This document shows, piece by piece, positions 5,056-7,310 of a DNA stretch of 7,310 bases. Source of the stretch: Archangium sp. (GTDB lineage Bacteria > Myxococcota > Myxococcia > Myxococcales > Myxococcaceae); assembly GCA_016793525.1 (NCBI GenBank), contig JAEUJT010000381.1:1-7310 (forward strand). The letters run 5' to 3'. Position numbers and translations under genes: made by a program. Each line of letters begins with the position of its first letter. Position 1 is the first letter of the stretch. Below the pieces are notes generated by a model. That model was not told the DNA's origin. It did no database searches and worked only from the letters and a program-made list of their open reading frames with translations.

Positions 5056-6501
5056 GTGTCGATGACCCGAGACAAAGTGAGTGGCGACGCGCTCTTCATC
5101 TTGAAGAGCCTGCGGGACAACGCCCGTGCGGGCCGCTCCAACAAGCTGGCCGACGTGAAGGTGGCGCTCGAGAACAGCGTCTCGCTCGAGTTCGACAGCT
5201 ACTTCTTTTTCCTCCGCAAATTTCACTACATCGCGATGGACCGCGAGGCCCAGCTCAAGCTCACCGACAACGGAGAGCGCGCGGTCGACGGCGATGACCT
5301 CGACGCCTTCACCACCGAGGTCGCCGACTTCTTCGCCGACCAGATCTCGGGGCAGGGCGAGAGCGACCCGGGCAGCATGACGATGATCGACGCGCCGGCG
5401 CCGCGTCCCCCGCCGCCGCCCGCCACCGACATTCTCCTCGAGGAGCAGCCGAAAATGCCCCAGCCGCCTCCCCCGCCGCGCGGTGGCCGCAAGCCGCCCG
5501 CTGATGACCCTCCGACCCAGGCCCAACCCATGCCCCACGTCACTGCTCCCGAGATGCGCCCTGGTGGCGCCGGTTTTTCTCCCACTGCCCCCGCTCCGCT
5601 CCCGTTGACCGCGGTCGCCTCGTCGGCGTCGCAGGTGCAAGGGCGGGCCGCCGGCGACAACGGCGACTCCCGCTACCAGAAGCTCGACGCCATCGGCCAA
5701 GGCCCGCTCGGCACGGCGTTCAAGGGCAAACAGAACGCCCTCGGCGTCGACGTGGCGGTGAAAGAAATCAAAGACATCTTCGGGTACTTCTCGTTTCTCC
5801 AGCGCAGCGAGGTCATCAAGCGCCTGAAGAAAGAGCTGTGCGCCCAGGCGCAGGTGCGCCACCCCGGCGTGGTCGCCATCATCGACCAGAACACCGACGT
5901 CGCCCGGCCGTACTTCGTGATGGAGCTCTGCAAGTCGAGCCTCCGCGAGAAGCTCGACGCCGCGAGCGGGCGCGGGTTGGCGGTGCCGCTCGCCATGCGC
6001 TACTTCCTCCAGATGTCGTACGCCCTGCGCGCCGCGCACCAGCAGGGCCTCACCCACCACAACATCAAACCCGAAAACGTGCTGTTCGACGCCTACGGCA
6101 ACGCCAAGCTCGGTGACTTCGGGCTCTCCCGCGTCATCGAGGTCGACCAATCGAAGGGCATGCCCCAGGTCTTCGTCGGCACCGGCGGCATGGGCTACAT
6201 GAGCCCCGAGCTGATGGGCCGCACCAAAGAGGCCGGCGCGTCGTCTGACGTCTACGGCCTCGGCATTCTCCTCTACGAGATGCTCACCGGGCAGCTGCCG
6301 GGCCGCCGCTCGCCGCTGCCGAGCGAAGTGAATACCGAAGTGCCGGCGAAGCTCGACCCCATCTTCGACAAGATGACCCACGACCGCAAAGAGAGCCGGT
6401 ACCCCGACTTCGAGGCGATGCTCGACGACTTCTACAAGGCGTTCAGCGGCAAAGAGTACTTGGGCAAAGGCGACCTGCTGTTGTGGAGCGAAACCGCCTG
6501 A
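5056..6501 (+). CDS. Winged-helix-like/Ser-Thr kinase fusion; catalytic-loop Asp replaced by Asn (probable pseudokinase)
   Basis: This 481-residue cytoplasmic protein has three parts. Residues 1-97 are helical and then strand-rich, with a LTDNGERAV segment (69-77) like the wing of winged-helix DNA-binding proteins. Residues 113-205 form a Pro/Ala-rich linker containing several polyproline runs. Residues 207-465 form a Hanks-type kinase domain: glycine loop GQGPLG (214-219), ATP-anchoring Lys236 in VAVKEIK, partner Glu260, DFG at 354-356, SPE at 383-385, and helix-F DVYGLG starting at Asp398. The catalytic loop reads THHNIKPENV (333-342): the HRD aspartate is Asn336 (AAC at 6061-6063) and the Arg is His335, while Lys338 and Asn341 remain. 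In well-studied kinases loss of this Asp severely impairs phosphotransfer, so ATP binding without normal catalysis is plausible. No transmembrane segment is seen. Start is GTG 5056 or ATG 5062; neither has a good ribosome site, which suits coupling to the regulator gene 19 bases upstream. Residues are numbered from the GTG. Confidence 0.93.
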   Translation: MSMTRDKVSGDALFILKSLRDNARAGRSNKLADVKVALENSVSLEFDSYFFFLRKFHYIAMDREAQLKLTDNGERAVDGDDLDAFTTEVADFFADQISGQGESDPGSMTMIDAPAPRPPPPPATDILLEEQPKMPQPPPPPRGGRKPPADDPPTQAQPMPHVTAPEMRPGGAGFSPTAPAPLPLTAVASSASQVQGRAAGDNGDSRYQKLDAIGQGPLGTAFKGKQNALGVDVAVKEIKDIFGYFSFLQRSEVIKRLKKELCAQAQVRHPGVVAIIDQNTDVARPYFVMELCKSSLREKLDAASGRGLAVPLAMRYFLQMSYALRAAHQQGLTHHNIKPENVLFDAYGNAKLGDFGLSRVIEVDQSKGMPQVFVGTGGMGYMSPELMGRTKEAGASSDVYGLGILLYEMLTGQLPGRRSPLPSEVNTEVPAKLDPIFDKMTHDRKESRYPDFEAMLDDFYKAFSGKEYLGKGDLLLWSETA

Positions 6502-6545
6502 CGTTCAGGGTAGGTGTCGCACGCACTCAGACGCCTGGTGTGGGC

Positions 6546-6575
6546 CTGACAAGTGCAGTTGGCCATTCGTACAGT
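6546..6575 (+). promoter_or_regulatory. Possible promoter for the exported-protein gene
   Basis: In the 115-base gap after the kinase gene, CTGACA (6546-6551) and TACAGT (6570-6575) are 18 bases apart and match the sigma70 boxes at 5 and 4 of 6 positions. They would start a transcript about 35 bases before the GTG at 6617. The rest of the gap shows only a short CCTGA/TCAGG inverted repeat over the kinase stop codon, with no U-run after it. Co-transcription with the kinase cannot be excluded. Confidence 0.28.
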
Positions 6576-6616
6576 GAGCTGTTGGGTCGCTGTTCGGTCT
6601 CTACAAAGGGTGTTCC

Positions 6617-7310
6617 GTGATCCGTCAGACCTTCCTCTTGGCCTGCGCCGTGTGCGCCTTCTCCTCGCCGGCCTGGGCGCAGTTCGACGGGCTCGACCTG
6701 TCTGACACCGCGCCCGCTCCGACGCCGGCCCCCGCGCCCACGAAGAAGGGCGACAAGAAGCGGGGCGCCGAGCCGAAAGAGGTGAAAAAGCCCGAGGCTG
6801 CGCCCGCGCCAGCGGCGTCGTTGGAGCTCGACCTCTCGACCACCGCCGACGTGAAAATGGTGCTGGTGACGCCGCCCATCGTGAAGGTGACCAGCTCCAC
6901 GGGCGGGTTCGCCGGCTTCGACACCAAGAAGACGTCAGAGAAGTTCGACCCCGCGGGGCACAAGAAGGCGGTTGCGGCGTTCGAGAAACCGCTCGACGGC
7001 AAGGTGCTCTCGGCCGACGTGGCCTGGGCTGCGCTGACGCGTGAAAATGTGAGCCCTGGCACCGTCGACAAGCCGGCGTCGATTCAGAAGCTGGCGCGCA
7101 GCACGAAGGCCGGCTTCGTCGTGGTGCTCGACGGCACCAAGAGCGGCACGCTCGCCGCCACCATCTACGACGCCAACGGCCGCACGCAGGGCAAGCCGCT
7201 GAGCGCGAAGACCGCCGATGAGCTCGCGCCGTTGGTCGCCAAGGAGCTCATCGAGCTGTCGAAGAAGACCGCCGCGCCTGTGGCCGAAGCGCCCAAAGAC
7301 GAGCCCACTG
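6617..7310 (+). CDS. Exported protein of unknown function, C-terminus missing
   Basis: The frame from GTG at 6617 stays open for 231 codons to the window edge, so the end of the gene is missing. The first 22 or so residues form a Sec signal peptide (VIRQTFLLACAVCAFSSPAW, then A-Q) with a likely signal peptidase I cut after AWA. The mature protein begins QFDGLDLSD, followed by a low-complexity Ala/Pro/Lys stretch (about residues 33-70) that suggests a flexible periplasmic linker. Residues of about 75-215 look folded, with strand-like FVVVLDGT and LAATIYDANGRTQG segments; the visible end is again Ala/Pro/Lys-rich. I do not recognise a named domain. The style resembles periplasmic proteins of Myxococcota that carry later repeats or PEGA/TPR-type domains, but none is visible in this part. 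AAAGGG seven bases before the GTG supports the start. GC-rich codon use is like that of the regulator and kinase genes. Confidence 0.82.
   Translation, partial: MIRQTFLLACAVCAFSSPAWAQFDGLDLSDTAPAPTPAPAPTKKGDKKRGAEPKEVKKPEAAPAPAASLELDLSTTADVKMVLVTPPIVKVTSSTGGFAGFDTKKTSEKFDPAGHKKAVAAFEKPLDGKVLSADVAWAALTRENVSPGTVDKPASIQKLARSTKAGFVVVLDGTKSGTLAATIYDANGRTQGKPLSAKTADELAPLVAKELIELSKKTAAPVAEAPKDEPT

Noticed and set aside
4491..5144. Upstream extension of the lipoprotein frame to a 359-residue protein
   Set aside because: The extension crosses the divergent intergenic region and the receiver gene antisense; the ATG at 4490 has a good ribosome site and is followed by a lipoprotein signal peptide.
4948..6381. 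A 477-codon minus-strand open frame rich in Ala, Arg and His
   Set aside because: It lies opposite the kinase gene, whose motifs are unambiguous; the shadow has no motif of its own.
6497..6509. CCTGA-CGT-TCAGG inverted repeat over the kinase stop codon as a terminator
   Set aside because: The stem is five pairs and no T-run follows.
6625..7071. A 148-codon minus-strand open frame opposite the exported protein
   Set aside because: The plus-strand frame has a signal peptide, a ribosome site and consistent codon use; the reverse frame is a Ser/Ala-rich shadow.

Overview
The window looks like chromosome from a high-GC member of the Myxococcota (delta-proteobacterial type). The basis is heavy G/C third-position use in most genes, frequent GTG starts, a Ser/Thr protein kinase paired with a stand-alone receiver protein, and Ala/Pro/Lys-rich exported proteins. 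The assignment is inferred from style, not from a marker gene.

Layout. Positions 1-2127 hold three overlapping minus-strand genes. In transcription order they are an ImmA/IrrE (COG2856/M78-type) zinc metallopeptidase, a PIN-domain protein, and a 'beta family' protein (Pfam Beta_protein type) that runs off the left edge. Their composition is visibly less GC-biased than the rest, and the ATG of each downstream gene lies inside the end of the gene before it. This is the accessory part of the window and the best candidate for an under-described system: a protease-regulated nuclease or toxin-antitoxin-like/defence module. Positions 2217-4490, also minus strand, carry a lipoprotein gene followed after 69 bases by a CPA2-family (Kef-type) monovalent cation:proton antiporter with a C-terminal nucleotide-binding RCK/TrkA-N domain.

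Positions 4491-4598 form a divergent intergenic region. To its right, on the plus strand, are a single-domain CheY-like response regulator and, 19 bases later, a protein with a winged-helix-like N-terminus, a proline-rich linker and a C-terminal Ser/Thr kinase domain. The kinase reads H-H-N where the catalytic loop should read H-R-D, so it may be a pseudokinase or a very weak kinase, although its ATP-binding lysine and DFG are intact. The last gene, from 6617 to the right edge, is an incomplete exported protein with a Sec signal peptide and an Ala/Pro/Lys-rich stretch; its function is not recognised.

How the genes may work together. The regulator and kinase are probably co-transcribed and act in one signalling route. 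The lipoprotein and antiporter may be co-transcribed and both belong to the envelope. The ImmA-PIN-beta cluster is probably one translationally coupled unit, downstream of the antiporter but compositionally distinct from it. No RNA genes, CRISPR arrays, insertion sequences or origins were seen. All gene-free gaps are shorter than 120 bases.
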